Virus record (IMG/VR): IMGVR_UViG_3300044610_000003
Location: 1 to 20,107 of that record
DNA length: 20,107 nucleotides
Direction: 5' to 3' (one strand)
Source of the DNA: a virus
Under the pieces are notes generated by a model, which saw only the letters and a program-made list of their open reading frames with translations, was not told the origin of the DNA and made no database searches. Positions 8,440-17,300 of this stretch are shown here, piece by piece (the stretch's first letter is position 1; every line of letters starts with the position of its first letter). The position numbers and the translations under genes were made by a program.

Positions 8440-8961
8440 ATGGCTCTCCCGAATAAAGTGTTGCCCGGTTTTAGTGCTGCTCTGTGGGCACAAACTGGTG
8501 CCACTCCGACTCCCTTCTCAAACACCAACCTCTCGACTTGGACTGCCCAAGTGCAAGACATCGTCGGCACCACCGCCGGTGGTCTTGGCACCGAGGGTCT
8601 GCAACTGAACGTTGAGGCTGTCCCGGCCTTCGGTCAAGATGATGCAATGGCCAACTTCTCGGTTGCCGGTTCGCGTCAATCTGACAAGATTCCGACCCAA
8701 TCTGCCCCGACCTCTCTGACGGTCACCGCAGCTTGGAACCCCTCGGATGCCGGTCTGCTGCTGATGCGTGCTGACGCTGCCAACGGCACGATTGACCGCA
8801 CCTTCGTTGTCTCTGCTTATGACGGCACGAACGTGGTTGCCTACGCTTTCAACGGTCGCGTGAGTCAGTTCCAAATTGACGCACAACCCGGCGCGGAAGC
8901 TAAGTGTGTCTTCTCGATCCACCCGCGTGGCAATCAGTACGGTTGGTCAAACAACACCTAA
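8440..8961 (+). CDS. Major tail (tube) protein
   Basis: 173-residue beta-rich, Thr/Ala/Gly-rich protein with few charges, expected to form the hexameric rings of the tail tube. Features include MALPNKVLPG at the start, the AVPAFGQDDAMANFSVAGSR segment (about residues 60-80), and TSLTVTAAWNPSDAGL followed by VVSAYDGTNVVAYAFNGRVSQFQIDA, which resemble lambda gpV-type tube proteins. A particularly strong ribosome-binding site GGAAAGGAAAG at 8426-8436 precedes the ATG, as expected for an abundant structural protein. The 39-base gap before it also contains no other signal that I can see. Confidence 0.85.
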   Translation: MALPNKVLPGFSAALWAQTGATPTPFSNTNLSTWTAQVQDIVGTTAGGLGTEGLQLNVEAVPAFGQDDAMANFSVAGSRQSDKIPTQSAPTSLTVTAAWNPSDAGLLLMRADAANGTIDRTFVVSAYDGTNVVAYAFNGRVSQFQIDAQPGAEAKCVFSIHPRGNQYGWSNNT

Positions 8962-8964
8962 GAC

Positions 8965-9189
8965 ATGACCACGACAATACAAAACACGAATGACCTTCTT
9001 TCCTTTCTTGTGACCCAAGCCGAGTCCCGCAAGGACTGGTTTGGGTTCACACAACAAAGGATGACGGCGATTTCGTTAGCGCACGAGATTGCTGCGCGTC
9101 ATGCCAACACGATGACTCCCGAAGAAGTCGTCGAGTACGCTATCGCAATCAACACGCAAATCTTCCACAAGATCATTAAGCCACAGTAG
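8965..9189 (+). CDS. Small unknown protein in the tail operon
   Basis: 74-residue protein starting four bases after the major tail stop. I do not recognise a domain. It is mostly helical and polar, with the region TQQRMTAISLAHEIAARHANTMTPEEVVEYA (about residues 29-59) suggesting two helices around a TPEE turn. No signal peptide, membrane segment or cysteine pattern is present. Being in frame with the operon's spacing and close to its neighbours makes it a likely real gene. It may act in tail assembly, but no function can be assigned. Confidence 0.72.
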   Translation: MTTTIQNTNDLLSFLVTQAESRKDWFGFTQQRMTAISLAHEIAARHANTMTPEEVVEYAIAINTQIFHKIIKPQ

Positions 9190-9195
9190 GTCATC

Positions 9196-9780
9196 ATGGC
9201 AGGCTTCACATTCAAGTTTGAAGGTCTGTCGGATGTCTTGCAAGTGTTCGATGAGCTTGCCCGAGAGATTGGGGATAAGGAAGCAAAGAGCAAAATCCTA
9301 GTTCCGGCAACTAGGAAAGCTATGCAACCTGTGTTGCGTGCGGCGCAACAAAATGCCCCCGTGGATACCGGCGGTCTTCGCTTGTCTTTGCAAGTCGAGG
9401 CGCGACGCCCGAACCGAAGGGATCGTCGCTCTAAGTACGTCAGTAACACCGATACAGTGATTGCCGCCGTAACGACCGCATCAGGTCGCAAGCTCAAAAA
9501 AATGAGCGAAGGCAAAGGGTTGGAGCAATCCCGCAGGCGGCTTGCCTCAATGGAGCAAGATGCTCATGTTGGAGCATACAGGGCGCATAATTTCATGGGC
9601 ATTGATTCTGATGCTCGGGCGATTGCTCAAGAATTTGGCACTGCAAGAATGAGAAATAAAGATGGAAATCCATTCTTGCGGCCTGCGCTAGAGAGCAATG
9701 CAATGGCAGTAGCCAATGACTTGGGGAAAGCATTGGCAACACAGATCACTAAATACAAGTCAAGGAAAGTCAAGAAATGA
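9196..9780 (+). CDS. HK97 gp10-like neck/tail protein
   Basis: 194-residue protein with features of the HK97 gp10 family: FKFEGLSDVLQVFDELARE near the start, ATRKAMQPVLRAAQQNAPVDTGGLRLSLQVEARR at about residues 34-70, and a C-terminal AIAQEFGTARMRNKDGNPFLRPALESN (about 147-173) that fits the common 'EFGT...P.PFLRPAL' block. Such proteins are usually in the neck and help attach the tail. Here the gene comes after the major tail protein rather than before it, which is unusual. It ends in an ATGA overlap with the chaperone gene. No mobile sequence around it explains its displaced position. Confidence 0.87.
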   Translation: MAGFTFKFEGLSDVLQVFDELAREIGDKEAKSKILVPATRKAMQPVLRAAQQNAPVDTGGLRLSLQVEARRPNRRDRRSKYVSNTDTVIAAVTTASGRKLKKMSEGKGLEQSRRRLASMEQDAHVGAYRAHNFMGIDSDARAIAQEFGTARMRNKDGNPFLRPALESNAMAVANDLGKALATQITKYKSRKVKK

Positions 9781-10256
9781 GCAAGATTGCAGCGGCTCTT
9801 GGTGAGTCATACCAAGCTAAGCGGGGAGAACTCCGCATTCGCAAGTTTGAACTTGGAGGCCACACCTTCAAGGTCAGGGTTCCGGTCGTCGCTGAGACTG
9901 ATGCCATCTTCAAGCGCATCAACGAACCTGACGAGTCATTGGTGCAAGCCAATTACGAGAAGTTGGCCGCGCCCGTTCTTGAGTTTAAGGATGCAGCCAA
10001 AGAGGGCGGCTTTGAATTTCTAGACGATGACATCATTGTCAATGGCAATTCGCTCAAGCAAACAGCCAAGACTCGCGTGATGACTGAAACGCGCATCACC
10101 GAATACATCAAGTTGTTGGTGCCGGTTGAAGGGTCTTTAGAAGACTTGACGTACCAAGACATTGAAGAAGAATTCCCACTTTCCACGCAGCTTGCCTTGG
10201 TCGAGAAGATTGCCGAAGTGATCTCTCCGACCTACCGGGAATCGCGGGGAAACTGA
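9777..10256 (+). CDS. Tail assembly chaperone, short form (lambda gpG-like)
   Basis: 159-residue protein in the standard place before the tape measure gene. It would bind the tape measure and prevent premature aggregation while the tail tube assembles. It shows FELGGHTFKVRVPVVAETDAIFKRI (about residues 24-48), typical of small globular chaperones preceding a T-type tail domain, and ends RESRGN. It overlaps the preceding gene by ATGA. The stop at 10254-10256 directly follows a GGGAAAC heptamer in the right phase for a -1 slip, so this ORF is the zero-frame part of a longer frameshifted product. Confidence 0.85.
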   Translation: MSKIAAALGESYQAKRGELRIRKFELGGHTFKVRVPVVAETDAIFKRINEPDESLVQANYEKLAAPVLEFKDAAKEGGFEFLDDDIIVNGNSLKQTAKTRVMTETRITEYIKLLVPVEGSLEDLTYQDIEEEFPLSTQLALVEKIAEVISPTYRESRGN

Positions 10257-10612
10257 TTGGCTCGTTGAAGAAGCAAGTAGAGGCTGCAATGATCTTCAAC
10301 GGGCACACACAAGAATCAATCGCGGCCTTGGATGTTGAAACCATGAAGGACATACAAACGATGTATGCAGACGGCATGGTGGGAAACCACAACATCATTC
10401 ATTTGCTTGGCTCTCTTGCCACGGGCATCTTCAATTATCTTCGCTCCGACAGTGCCGCGCCGTTCTCATTGGCAAAAATCCTTGGCCCTGCCAACGATTA
10501 CATCTACCCTCCAATGTCAGAAGAACAGAAGAAGGCTCAAGCTAACGAGCAGCTTCTAGCTTTTATGACGATGGCACCGGGCTTCAACAAAGAGAGGTTC
10601 AATCGTGGCTAA
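9777..10612 (+). CDS. Tail assembly chaperone, -1 frameshifted long form (gpGT-like)
   Basis: A -1 slip at 10247-10253 joins the 159-residue G-like ORF to the downstream frame, giving a predicted 278-residue product. After the slip the sequence reads ...RGN then LIGSLKKQVEAAMIFNGH. The T-like domain contains YIYPPMSEEQKKAQANEQLLAFM near its end, matching the tone of lambda gpT-type C-termini. The downstream ORF alone would start at TTG 10265 with a poor initiation context, so it is better read as the frameshift extension. The long form is expected to be a minority product that recruits the tube protein. It overlaps the tape measure start by 8 bases. Confidence 0.85.
10247..10304 (+). promoter_or_regulatory. 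Programmed -1 frameshift site with stem-loop
   Basis: The slippery heptamer G-GGA-AAC occupies 10247-10253 in the zero frame of the G-like ORF, immediately before its TGA stop. After a six-base spacer a stem of 12 pairs forms between 10260-10271 and 10293-10304 (one G-U pair), with a 21-base loop. This heptamer-spacer-stem order is the standard design for -1 frameshifting. The shifted frame continues exactly into the T-like ORF. Lambda uses the related GGGAAAG at the same gene junction. Confidence 0.88.
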
Positions 10613-12629
10613 CATGATTGCGCGTCTAGGCGTACTGCTTGGACTGGACACCGCAGAATTCAACAAGGGACTTGCTGACGCTGAGAAGAAGCTAGACGCA
10701 TTTGTTGGTCATGCTCAACGCGGTGCGGCGCTTGCCGGTACTGCATTTGTTGGCCTGACTGCAAAGGCGATGCAATACGCAGACGAAATCGCTGACGTTG
10801 CCAAAGCTAACGACATTGCGATTGATACCGTCATCAAGCTACAGAATGCGTTAGCCAACAGCGGAGGAAGCGCAGAGAACGCAGGCAAGTTGCTTTCCTC
10901 ATTCAGCAACTATGTTGACAAAGCGGCAGAGGGTTCGTTTGAGGCGCAAAAGCTGTTCTCAAAGTTGGGCGTCAGCTTCCAAGACCTCGGCAGGCTTTCA
11001 ACCGAAGAACTGTTCAACAAGACAGTCAAGGGCATTGCTGCGATTGAAGACCCGATTACTCGCGCCGCGAAAGGCATGGAGGTATTCGGCAAGGCCGCAA
11101 AGGGTGTCGATTTTGTTGGCATGGCAGAGGGCATTGATCAGACGAGTGCGCTTGCGGAAGATCAAGCAGAAGCCATTGAAAAGTTGGCTGACCTCTATGA
11201 CAAGTTGGCGCAGGCAGGTCGCAATTTCTTGCTAATGTTCATCAAGGAATTTGGCCCGATGATCAGTGATGCGGCTGACTATTTCAGCAAGCTGCAATCA
11301 ACTAGCGATATGCTCATCTCGGTCTTTAAGACGGTTGGGCAAACCATCCTTGTCGTCGGCGCAAATGTGGCCTATGTCTTTACGCAGATTTATAAAGACG
11401 TAGAAACGATCTTCAAACAGGTTGCCGCACTTGCTCGCGGCGACTTGGATGAATTTAGTCGGCTGCATAAAGAAGCAGTTGAACGCGCCAAGAAAGACAG
11501 ACAAGAACTTGATTTGTTTGAGCAAAGAGTATTAGGCGGCGGCACAAGTGCCAAGCCCGAATCGGGTGGTGGCCGTGCGACACCGGGGCGAGAAACTACG
11601 CTTGGTCGAGACAAAGAAGCAGAGCAAGCCGAGAAAGAACGTTTGAAGGCATTGCAAGAGCGCATGAAGATTGATGCGCGAGTCCATGCCTTGCAGCTTC
11701 AGGAAATAGATTTTATGGGCAAGGATGAGCTTGCCTATGGGCGATTGATTGGTCGAATCGTTGACTATCAAAACGCACAAGCCCGCAGGCTTGAAGTTGA
11801 CCAAAGGCTAGTGGACTTGGAGGCGCGTCGAGCATCAATGCTTGATCACGAATTCCAATACGAAGCCAAGCGGATTGAGCTTCTGCATCAACACGCCGAA
11901 GCCAAGCGAGAGATTGAACACGCAGGGCTTTTGCCTGAAGAGCGTGAGCGTCGCATTCAGCGAGAAAACGAACTATATCAGAGGCGACTTGCGATCCTTC
12001 AGCAGACGCGAGACATTGAGGCAAGGAAGCGCGAAGGCGATCTTGAGGAAGGCTTCATGCGCGGCTTTGGTAAGTTCATTCGTGAGCTTCCAACAGAGGT
12101 AGAGCGTGGCGCAATGATGTTTGATTCGCTCATGGGCAACATGAGTAGCGCACTTGAAAGGTTTGTCAGAACGGGCAAAAGCTCTTTCAAAGACCTTGCC
12201 AAAAGCATCATTCAAGACTTGCTGCTGATTCAACTTCGGGCGCAGATGAGTGGCATCTTTAGAATGATTGGTATGGCAATGGGCTTCCCCGGCGCCAACC
12301 CTCTTGGCGCAAGCGGATATTCAGATATGGCAACCTTCACTGCGTTGTTGGGCGCAGGAGGTTTGGCAAATGGCGGCACGGCGCAAGCCGGTGATATGCA
12401 CTTGGTCGGTGAGCGTGGGCCTGAGTTGTTCGTGCCTCGCGTTACTGGCACCGTCATTCCGCACGAAAAGCTAGGTGGTTTGGGTGGTGGCACTACCGTG
12501 ACCAACTACAACATCAACGCGATTGATGTGAAGTCGTTTGAAGAGCGCATCATGGGCAGTTCAAACGCAGTGTGGGCGGCTAACCTGTACGCTCAGAAAC
12601 GACTGCCATTGGGCGCAGGGAGAATGTAA
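10605..12629 (+). CDS. Tail tape measure protein (lambda gpH-like)
   Basis: 674-residue protein that sets tail length and is ejected with DNA. The N-terminal region reads LGLDTAEFNKGLADAEKKLDAF with repeated helical segments, as in minor tail/tape measure proteins. A hydrophobic stretch lies around residues 236-262, long charged helices around 320-480, and a lambda-H-like C-terminal block (FDSLMGNMSSALERFVRTGKSSFKDLAK, about residues 504-532). A GLANGGTAQAGDMHLVGERGPELFVP motif at about 585-612 is common at tape measure C-termini. At roughly 1.5 angstrom per residue this suggests a tail near 100 nm (inferred). GTG 10605 has AGAGG at 10593-10597; ATG 10614 is a possible alternative start. Confidence 0.93.
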   Translation: MANMIARLGVLLGLDTAEFNKGLADAEKKLDAFVGHAQRGAALAGTAFVGLTAKAMQYADEIADVAKANDIAIDTVIKLQNALANSGGSAENAGKLLSSFSNYVDKAAEGSFEAQKLFSKLGVSFQDLGRLSTEELFNKTVKGIAAIEDPITRAAKGMEVFGKAAKGVDFVGMAEGIDQTSALAEDQAEAIEKLADLYDKLAQAGRNFLLMFIKEFGPMISDAADYFSKLQSTSDMLISVFKTVGQTILVVGANVAYVFTQIYKDVETIFKQVAALARGDLDEFSRLHKEAVERAKKDRQELDLFEQRVLGGGTSAKPESGGGRATPGRETTLGRDKEAEQAEKERLKALQERMKIDARVHALQLQEIDFMGKDELAYGRLIGRIVDYQNAQARRLEVDQRLVDLEARRASMLDHEFQYEAKRIELLHQHAEAKREIEHAGLLPEERERRIQRENELYQRRLAILQQTRDIEARKREGDLEEGFMRGFGKFIRELPTEVERGAMMFDSLMGNMSSALERFVRTGKSSFKDLAKSIIQDLLLIQLRAQMSGIFRMIGMAMGFPGANPLGASGYSDMATFTALLGAGGLANGGTAQAGDMHLVGERGPELFVPRVTGTVIPHEKLGGLGGGTTVTNYNINAIDVKSFEERIMGSSNAVWAANLYAQKRLPLGAGRM

Positions 12630-13280
12630 ATGTCATTCCAAACCATCGTTGACATTCAGCAGTCGATGACTGTTAACAACCGACGCACCATCGGTCAGCA
12701 AGTGACGCGAGGCGGGCAGATCAGGACGGCGCAGTACCTCACTTCCGTTCCTTGGGTTTTCACCATCGTCCCGCACAACTACCTGTACTACCCACAGGTT
12801 CGGGATGTCATTCAGACCATCGACAACCTCGACCGGCAGACGGCCGCAAACATCACGTTTAGCGGCACCACGCTTTCTTGGTTCACGGCTTATCAGGGCG
12901 ACCTAAGTGCAGGACAGGCTGCGGCTTTGACGCTTGCATCAGTCCCGCCTGCCAACTCTCAGACGATCACGGTTGGCAATCTTCCCGCCGTATCTTCCAC
13001 GTCCTATGTCTTTAAGGCGGGCGACTTCCTGCAACTCGGCAGCTACGTCTACAAAGTCACGGCCAATGTATTGCGTGGAAGTGCCTCAACGGTCAGCGTC
13101 AATCTTCATCGTCCGGTGATTGGTACACCCGCCACAGGAACACTCACGGCAGTTGGTTCATCTGTTTACTTTCCGGTGTATGCGGAAGTCTGCCCGACCT
13201 ACTCGCTCACGCCTATGACAAACGGCGCATTTGTGAATTGGGATGAGCCATTCGTGTTTCGGGAGAACGTCGCGCCATGA
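12630..13280 (+). CDS. Tail tip protein (distal tail/M-like position)
   Basis: 216-residue, beta-rich, Thr/Ser-rich protein just after the tape measure (TAAATG junction), the place of lambda gpM or a distal tail protein. It begins MSFQTIVDIQQSMTVNNRRTIGQQVTRGGQI, suggesting a structural arm that meets the tube, and contains NITFSGTTLSWFTAYQGDL (about residues 71-89) and a late SLTPMTNGAFVNWDEPFVFRE. No enzymatic motif is present. Identification is by position and composition only; it could be a distal tail/hub subunit. It overlaps the next gene by ATGA. Confidence 0.6.
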   Translation: MSFQTIVDIQQSMTVNNRRTIGQQVTRGGQIRTAQYLTSVPWVFTIVPHNYLYYPQVRDVIQTIDNLDRQTAANITFSGTTLSWFTAYQGDLSAGQAAALTLASVPPANSQTITVGNLPAVSSTSYVFKAGDFLQLGSYVYKVTANVLRGSASTVSVNLHRPVIGTPATGTLTAVGSSVYFPVYAEVCPTYSLTPMTNGAFVNWDEPFVFRENVAP

Positions 13281-13930
13281 CCACCACGATGACCGCGCTT
13301 AACAGCGCAAACATCCGACACGCCGAATTCGTCAAGCTGTCAGTTGGCAATCCCGCATCGCCAACCGTCTACACCTTCTGCAACGCTGCTGCTCCCGTGA
13401 CGGTCAGCGGCATCACCTTTAGTTCGCTCGGGGCGCTGTTGGCTGTCGGTGAAGTGCAGCGGGATGTCAAGGCAACCTCGTTTGATATGTCGATCTCTTT
13501 GACCGGCATTGACCCGAACTACGTTGCTCTGATTCTCTCAAGCGACATCAAGGGCAGCACCGTAGAGGTTTGGCGCGGCTTCCTTGACTCTGACAATCAA
13601 ATCATCACCACGCCGACGCTTCAATTCTTCAAGCGGTGGCAAGGCATCATCAACAACGTCAACATTACAGAAGACTTCAACGAGCAGATGCGGCAGCGCG
13701 TGGCGACTTGCAACATCACTTGCTCAAGCATGAGGCGGGTGCTAGAAAACCGCCTTGCAGGCATCAAGACCAACAAGACCATTTGGCAGTCGATCTACCC
13801 CGGCGACACCTCCATGAGCCGAGTCGATGCCATCTCAAACACCTACTTTGACTTCGGCGGCAAGCCCAACACGGGCAGCATTTCAGAGCCGGGTGGCGGT
13901 CAAGAGATACCGGAGACACAACAAAATTGA
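13277..13930 (+). CDS. Tail tip/hub protein (L-like position, DUF2163-like)
   Basis: 217-residue protein in the place of lambda gpL, which joins tube and tip. Sequence features include FVKLSVGNPASPTVYTFCN near the start, EVWRGFLDSDNQIITTP (about residues 97-113), and FKRWQGIINNVNITEDF. Cysteines near residues 148-152 (ATCNITCSS) are suggestive of the metal-binding cysteines of some L-type proteins, but I see no full four-cysteine set. The arrangement resembles DUF2163-type tail-hub proteins, a weak family call. It ends TTGA-overlapped with the acetyltransferase start. Confidence 0.58.
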   Translation: MTTTMTALNSANIRHAEFVKLSVGNPASPTVYTFCNAAAPVTVSGITFSSLGALLAVGEVQRDVKATSFDMSISLTGIDPNYVALILSSDIKGSTVEVWRGFLDSDNQIITTPTLQFFKRWQGIINNVNITEDFNEQMRQRVATCNITCSSMRRVLENRLAGIKTNKTIWQSIYPGDTSMSRVDAISNTYFDFGGKPNTGSISEPGGGQEIPETQQN

Positions 13931-14373
13931 TCCGCGAAGCATCCAAGTTTGATCTAGACGCTTGCGTTGAGATGATGCGTAAGTACGCATCAGAGTCGCC
14001 CATTTTCAAACTTCGGCAAGCTGCGTTTCACGACAACTATTATGTAAGGCACTTCCTGTTTAGTTTGATCTGCGGTCGCGGGTTCATCTTTGTTGACAGT
14101 CAATATCGAGGAATGATTGCCGCCATCGTCACGCCAAATATTTGGTGCCCCGGCGTGCATGAGGTTAAAGAGTTGGCATGGTGGGTTGACCCCGCGCACC
14201 GAGATGGAACAATCGGCGGCAAGTTGTTTGTTGCCTACAAGGTCAAGGCCGAAAAGCTGATCAAGGAAGGTCGGGCGCAGGTTATGAGCGTGTCGCTTAT
14301 GGCTAACAGCCCATCAATTGATTTAGAGGGTCGCGGGTTCAAGCGGATTGAGTCCACCTTCTGCAAGGAATAG
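13927..14373 (+). CDS. GNAT-family N-acetyltransferase
   Basis: 148-residue protein resembling GNAT acyltransferases, which move an acetyl group from acetyl-CoA to an amine. It shows [16 protein letters not shown] at the start, the typical beta1-alpha1 opening, then a central [23 protein letters not shown] (residues 79-101) as motif A. Its pyrophosphate loop is RDGTIG, with Thr95 where the usual R-x-x-G-x-G/A has the first glycine. The C-terminal [13 protein letters not shown] is the expected motif B end. TTG 13927 overlaps the preceding stop as TTGA. It occupies the slot of lambda K and I in the tail operon; its substrate is unknown. It may modify a tail or host-surface component (inference). 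Confidence 0.85.
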   Translation: MIREASKFDLDACVEMMRKYASESPIFKLRQAAFHDNYYVRHFLFSLICGRGFIFVDSQYRGMIAAIVTPNIWCPGVHEVKELAWWVDPAHRDGTIGGKLFVAYKVKAEKLIKEGRAQVMSVSLMANSPSIDLEGRGFKRIESTFCKE

Positions 14374-14375
14374 AA

Positions 14376-17300
14376 ATGCCCGGTTCAATCATTCTTGCTC
14401 AAATCGGTATTACTGCTGCAAGTATTGGTGCGACGGCATACGCCGCGACCGTTTTTGCAATCAACTTTGCCGTTTCTTACACAGTGACTCGGGTGTTTGG
14501 CGCGAAGCCCCCGCGTCAGCAGGACAACGGCGTAAGGCAGCAGATTCCCCCAAGCGCAGACAACTCTATCCCTGTCGTCTATGGCGACGCATGGATGGGC
14601 GGCACCTTCGTTGATGCGGTGCTTACCACCGACAACCAAGCGATGTACTACGTCTTGGCGATCAGCAACATCTCGCCAAACGGTCAGTTCACTTTCGACA
14701 CTACGCAGTTTTATTACGGTGATCGGCTTATCACGTTTGCGCCGGGGACCAACCAAGTTGCCTCTTTGACTGACGGCGCGGGTAACGTCGATACAAAGAT
14801 CAACGGCTACCTCTACATCAATCTGTACACCTCGACCGCATCGGGAACCATTACAACCGTTCTCGGCACTGCGCCGAATGTTGCAATGGGTGGCGTAGAC
14901 ATCCCCGCCGCGCTTCGGTGGCCTGCCTCGGGTCGGCAGATGAACGGGCTTGCATTTGCAATCGTCTATCTAAAGTATTCGACCGATGCGGGTTCGACCG
15001 GCTTGCAGCCTCTGACCTTTAGGGTCAAGCACGCATTGAACGGCACCGGCGTTGCAAAGCCCGGCTCTGTACTCAAAGACTATCTGACCAACACGGTCTA
15101 TGGTGGCGCGGTGCCTTTGGCAAACGTCAACACCACGGCTTGCGACGACCTTGATACCTACTCAGACCAAACGATCACCTACACGCCATCGGGCGGCGGT
15201 TCAGCAACTCAGGCGCGGTATCGGATAAACGGCGTCATTGATACGGGCGAAACCGTACTCAACAACATCGAAAACGTACTGATTGCTTGCGACTCGTGGA
15301 TTGGCTATCAAGCTGAGTCGGGGCAGTGGGCACCCATCATCAACAAGGCAGAGTCCACGGGCTTTGCGTTTGATGACACCAACATCATTGGCGACATTCG
15401 GGTATCGGCCACCGACATCACATCAAGCATCAATCAGGTTGAGTTGTCGTTTCCTTGGAAAGACAACAAAGACAAACCCGGCTATGTCTTCCTTGATCTA
15501 GCGGCACTCAATCCTTCGCTGCTTTATCCGAATGAGCCGATGAACAAGTACACCGCGACCCTAAGCATGGTCAATGACTCTGTTCAGGCGCAGTACCTTG
15601 GCAATCGAATGTTGGAGCAGGCCCGCGAAGACCTGATCGTTTCATTCAACACGGCATACACCGGCATTCAGGTCAACGCAGGCGACGTGGTTAGCGTAAC
15701 CAATGCAGCCTACGGTTGGACGAACAAGCTGTTCCGCGTCATTAAGGTCAACGAAGCAAGTCTGCCGGACGGCAACCTTGGTGCGCGTTTTGAACTGAGC
15801 GAGTACAACGCATCGGTATACGACGATATGCCGATCACGGCATTCGCGCCTGCGCCCAACTCTGACCTTCAATCCGGGTATTACTTCCCGGCACTAGCAG
15901 CGCCTACTTTTAGCGATCAGCAGCCTGCTCTGTCGCCCCCGACATTTAGCGTCACCTGTCAATTGCCAAGCACGGTGCGGGTCACAAGCGTAACTCTGTA
16001 CTACACCAAATCGGCCACTCCCTCAATAACCGATTGGGATGTGTGGAGCGTTCAAACGCCGATCAATGAAGCAGTGTTTCCTGCCGGTTCGGCAATCAAA
16101 TTTAGCAACGTCATTGTTGGCTCGGGCACCTACTACTTTGCTTTTGCGATCAGCAATGAGATTGCCACATCGCAGAAGTCCACAACTTCAGCTTCGTTCT
16201 CTTGGGCACCGATTGTTTCTTCGCTAATCGCTACGTCTTGGTCACCTGTTGTGATTCAAGTGCCGCGAACCGGCGGCGTGCCAAGTTTCACAAACATCAA
16301 CCCTCAGCTTTATTTGACGTTCGGCGGCGTTCAGGTCAACTTTGTCACATCGCAAACTGACACCGATCCTGCTTTTGTAAACAACACTTGGCGCATTGGC
16401 AATTCGTCCACCACCGGGAATGGTGACATCACCACCACGGGCGGTCTTGTGATGGGCGCTATCACAGACGGTGGCACTTATGCGCGGTGGGGCGACCCCA
16501 CGGCCATGACAAGCTCGCCTGCGCTGTTGTCTGTTCCTGCTCGATACAAGGACAACACGGGCATCGTTTATCAAACCGCGTTCAACTCCTTGCAGTTCAT
16601 CTTTTTGGATGCGGGTATCGTCGGCCCGACTGGGCCTACAGGCAACTTGGGGCCAACAGGAAGCCAAGGCCCAACAGGCATAACAGGCCCGACAGGCAAT
16701 CAAGGTCCAACTGGCACGCAAGGCCCAACCGGCATAACTGGGCCAACCGGAACACAAGGCCCAACTGGCACGCAAGGTCCGACAGGGACAACTGGGCCGA
16801 CCGGCATAACGGGGCCAACAGGCAACACCGGCGCAACGGGCAATCAATATGCAATTGCGTATTTGTATCAATGGTCGCCCACGCAGCCCGGCAACCCGTC
16901 GGGAACTTCGACGTATGTTTGGGCAACCGGCGTAAATACTTCTTACACGGGCGGCAATGGATGGGGCGTGTCTTTGCCATCCAACCCCGGCACTCCCGGC
17001 ATTTATTTGTGGATTGCCGCAAAAGAAGTTGCAGACGTGGGGGGCACTGTTAGCACCACGGTGAATTGGACTAGCGGGTTCAATGTCATCGCTCAGTCTG
17101 CAAATGGCGTAAATGGTCCTACTGGCGCTCCCGGAAGCAAGACGGCGCGTCCTGTTGTTTATCAATGGGCTGTCACACTTCCCGCAGGGCCGACAGGCAC
17201 ATCAACCTATACATGGTCAACGGGAACATTTACTCCGAATCCTGCCGGGTGGAGTTCCACAATTACTGCTTCCCCGTCGGCGGGATTTACGTTGTGGTCT

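Noticed and set aside
10265-10612. Separate gene starting at TTG 10265
   Set aside because: The slippery heptamer and stem just upstream enter exactly this frame, so it is read as the C-terminal part of the frameshifted chaperone. No good ribosome-binding site precedes the TTG.
16242-17165. 307-codon antisense ORF opposite the collagen part of the tip gene
   Set aside because: Repeats produce open antisense frames rich in Arg, Cys and Ala. There is no domain or start signal, and the sense frame is clear.
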